Assembly (NCBI GenBank): GCA_001282665.1
Contig: LN874945.1
Coordinates: 387,074 to 392,749, forward strand
Length of the DNA stretch: 5,676 bases
Source of the DNA: Clostridiales bacterium mt11
GTDB taxonomy: Bacteria > Bacillota > Clostridia > Tissierellales > Tepidimicrobiaceae
Direction of reading: 5' to 3'
Shown: in pieces, positions 4,716 to 5,676 of the stretch
Position numbering within the stretch: position 1 is the stretch's first letter
Layout: every line of letters starts with the position of its first letter
Made by a program: the position numbers and the translations under genes
The notes under the pieces: model-generated
Databases searched by the model: none
What the model saw: only the letters and a program-made list of their open reading frames with translations
Told to the model about the DNA's origin: nothing

Positions 4716-4744
4716 TGTCGAATATCAATAGAGTAATATATAAG
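4716..4744 (+). promoter_or_regulatory. Candidate promoter of the secreted-protein gene
   Basis: TGTCGA (4716-4721), a 17-base spacer and TATAAG (4739-4744) form a plausible vegetative promoter. Its start point would fall near 4751, giving a very short leader of about 18 bases that just includes the Shine-Dalgarno. The -10 is good; the -35 is weak. Confidence 0.4.
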
Positions 4745-4768
4745 CATTTAAAAATGAGGAGGGAAAAA

Positions 4769-5676
4769 ATGAAGAAAAGATTAGTTTTGTTTGTGTTAGT
4801 ATTATTATTAATTCCTGCGTTTTCTACAGCAGTAAAAGAAGAAATAGTCATTAAAATTGATGGTGCAGTGCTTAATACAGAAGGTATATTGCCCTATATT
4901 GAAGATGGAACCACTTTTGTTCCCTTGAGGGCAATTTCTGAAGCTCTTAATTATGAAGTCCAATGGGATTCATTAAACAGGGTTATTACAATGAAAAAAG
5001 CTGATACTGTAGTACAACTTCCAATAGGAAAAAACAATGCAAATGTAAATGGCAGGGATATGAAGCTGCTTAAACCTGCAAAGTTGGAAAAAGGAACTAC
5101 TTATGTACCGGTAAGATTTGTTAGTGAAATTATAGAATACGAGGTTCAGTTTAAACAAGAGAAGGGAAAAAGTATTGTAGATATTATTTCTCCATCACCT
5201 GAGATATCTATTGATAAGAGTAAAGCTGATAAATTCGTTAATGATTATATAATTAATAGAGGCTACGAACTCATTCAGTACATAATGACAGATATGACTG
5301 GAGATTCAATCCAAGATTATGTTCTATTAGTAAATACTAAGGAAGACTACGATAGTTATATAATACTTATTGATGGGGAAACAAAAAATGAATTAGCTAG
5401 AACTCCTGTAATGAGAAGCCAAGAAGCCCCTGTCCTTGAGGCTAAAAGGATAACAGGAGAAAACAAAAAACAAATATATTATTATGCCCATGATGGATAT
5501 ATCCACGAATACATATTTGATTATAATTCTGGTTCCTTAAATGATATTTATAAAGATATTAGAGATTTGGACAGCGTAGAGCATGATCATTTATTTGGAT
5601 ATTTTATCGATTATCCAAGTTTAAATAAGGTGCTTTGTATGAAACCAACAGAAAAAGTCTTAAACTATATAATAAT
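4769..5676 (+). CDS. Secreted protein with copper amine oxidase N-terminal-type repeats (partial, runs off the window)
   Basis: This is an exported protein of unknown function; 302 codons are open to the right edge without a stop. The start ATG (4769-4771) follows GAGGAGGG (4756-4763) at ideal spacing. Residues 1-21 form a signal peptide: MKKR, a Leu/Val-rich core, then AFSTA before VKEE. Residues about 26-141 carry two repeats of the family named after the copper amine oxidase N-terminal domain: GTTFVPLRAISEALNYEVQW (47-66) with VITMKK, and GTTYVPVRFVSEIIEYEVQF (109-128) with IVDIIS. In Clostridia and relatives these repeats are common on cell-surface or secreted proteins and do not imply oxidase activity or copper binding. 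After residue 150 comes a region I do not recognise, with an acidic D-x-T-G-D-x-x-x-D pattern (175-183) that resembles calcium-binding loops. The rest of the protein, and so any catalytic domain, lies beyond the window. Confidence 0.9.
   Translation, partial: MKKRLVLFVLVLLLIPAFSTAVKEEIVIKIDGAVLNTEGILPYIEDGTTFVPLRAISEALNYEVQWDSLNRVITMKKADTVVQLPIGKNNANVNGRDMKLLKPAKLEKGTTYVPVRFVSEIIEYEVQFKQEKGKSIVDIISPSPEISIDKSKADKFVNDYIINRGYELIQYIMTDMTGDSIQDYVLLVNTKEDYDSYIILIDGETKNELARTPVMRSQEAPVLEAKRITGENKKQIYYYAHDGYIHEYIFDYNSGSLNDIYKDIRDLDSVEHDHLFGYFIDYPSLNKVLCMKPTEKVLNYII

Larger units (their letters stand above)
4400..4768. other. Intergenic region between site B and the secreted-protein gene
   Basis: No intact gene is visible. 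The region holds a strong hairpin (4477-4508); a short near-perfect hairpin TGACATTATC-AAAA-GATAATATCA (4560-4583, one mismatch); an imperfect wobble-rich hairpin around 4648-4679; and the candidate promoter and ribosome binding site of the downstream gene. A minus-strand Shine-Dalgarno (4659-4665) followed by an eight-codon frame (4626-4649) lies in the middle and is probably accidental. Confidence 0.6.

Noticed and set aside
3581..4725. The 11-base string ATGTCGAATAT occurs in inverted orientation at 3581-3591 and 4715-4725
   Set aside because: Matches of this length are expected many times by chance in a window this AT-rich, and the flanks do not extend it.
4973..5158. Open frame on the minus strand opposite the secreted-protein gene
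   Set aside because: It overlaps the repeat domain of a well-supported plus-strand gene and has no independent support.
1..5676. CRISPR array, tRNA or rRNA genes, riboswitch
   Set aside because: No regularly spaced direct repeats, cloverleaf-type sequence or recognisable riboswitch core was seen on either strand.

Overview
The window looks like chromosomal DNA from a low-GC Gram-positive anaerobe or relative (Bacillota, most likely class Clostridia, perhaps near Tissierellales or Peptostreptococcales). The base composition is strongly AT-rich, ribosome binding sites are purine-rich (AGGAGG type), and hairpin-plus-T-run terminators are common. The gene content also fits: a PepF-type M3 peptidase, a long cytoplasmic-tail chemoreceptor with a dCache sensor, and a secreted protein with copper amine oxidase N-terminal-type repeats. 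The genus cannot be read from the sequence.

Layout. (1) 1-393, plus strand: the 3' end of a pepF-like oligoendopeptidase gene with an in-frame TAA at 31-33, followed by a clear terminator at 470-511. (2) 394-829: mostly non-coding, with hairpins, a good Shine-Dalgarno sequence leading into an ATG-GCA-TAA micro-frame (a possible gene relic), and a terminator for the chemoreceptor gene. (3) 830-2833 and 2965-3333, minus strand: a 667-residue methyl-accepting chemotaxis protein, preceded by a 122-residue divergent receiver-like protein. No terminator separates them, so they may be co-transcribed. (4) 3334-4400: a 186-residue catalytic-domain-only tyrosine recombinase (minus strand, TTG start). 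It has its own extended -10 promoter and a strong terminator, and is bracketed by two 28-bp sites in inverted orientation. (5) 4400-4768: non-coding, with hairpins. (6) 4769 to the window end, plus strand: a secreted protein with two copper amine oxidase N-terminal-type repeats, cut off by the window edge.

The most interesting part is region 4. The sites at 3506-3533 and 4360-4387 match at 27 of 28 positions when one is reverse-complemented. Each has two mirror-image arms around an 8-bp asymmetric core, the architecture of a tyrosine-recombinase crossover site, and the right half resembles the XerD-side half of dif. Because the cores point in opposite directions, recombination between them would invert about 0.85 kb carrying the recombinase itself. 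A candidate extended -10 promoter lies inside that segment, next to the left site, and points outward toward the receiver and chemoreceptor genes. A testable idea is that this is a self-encoded inversion switch controlling a sensory operon. The site pair and the recombinase are directly visible. Inversion and promoter switching are inference.
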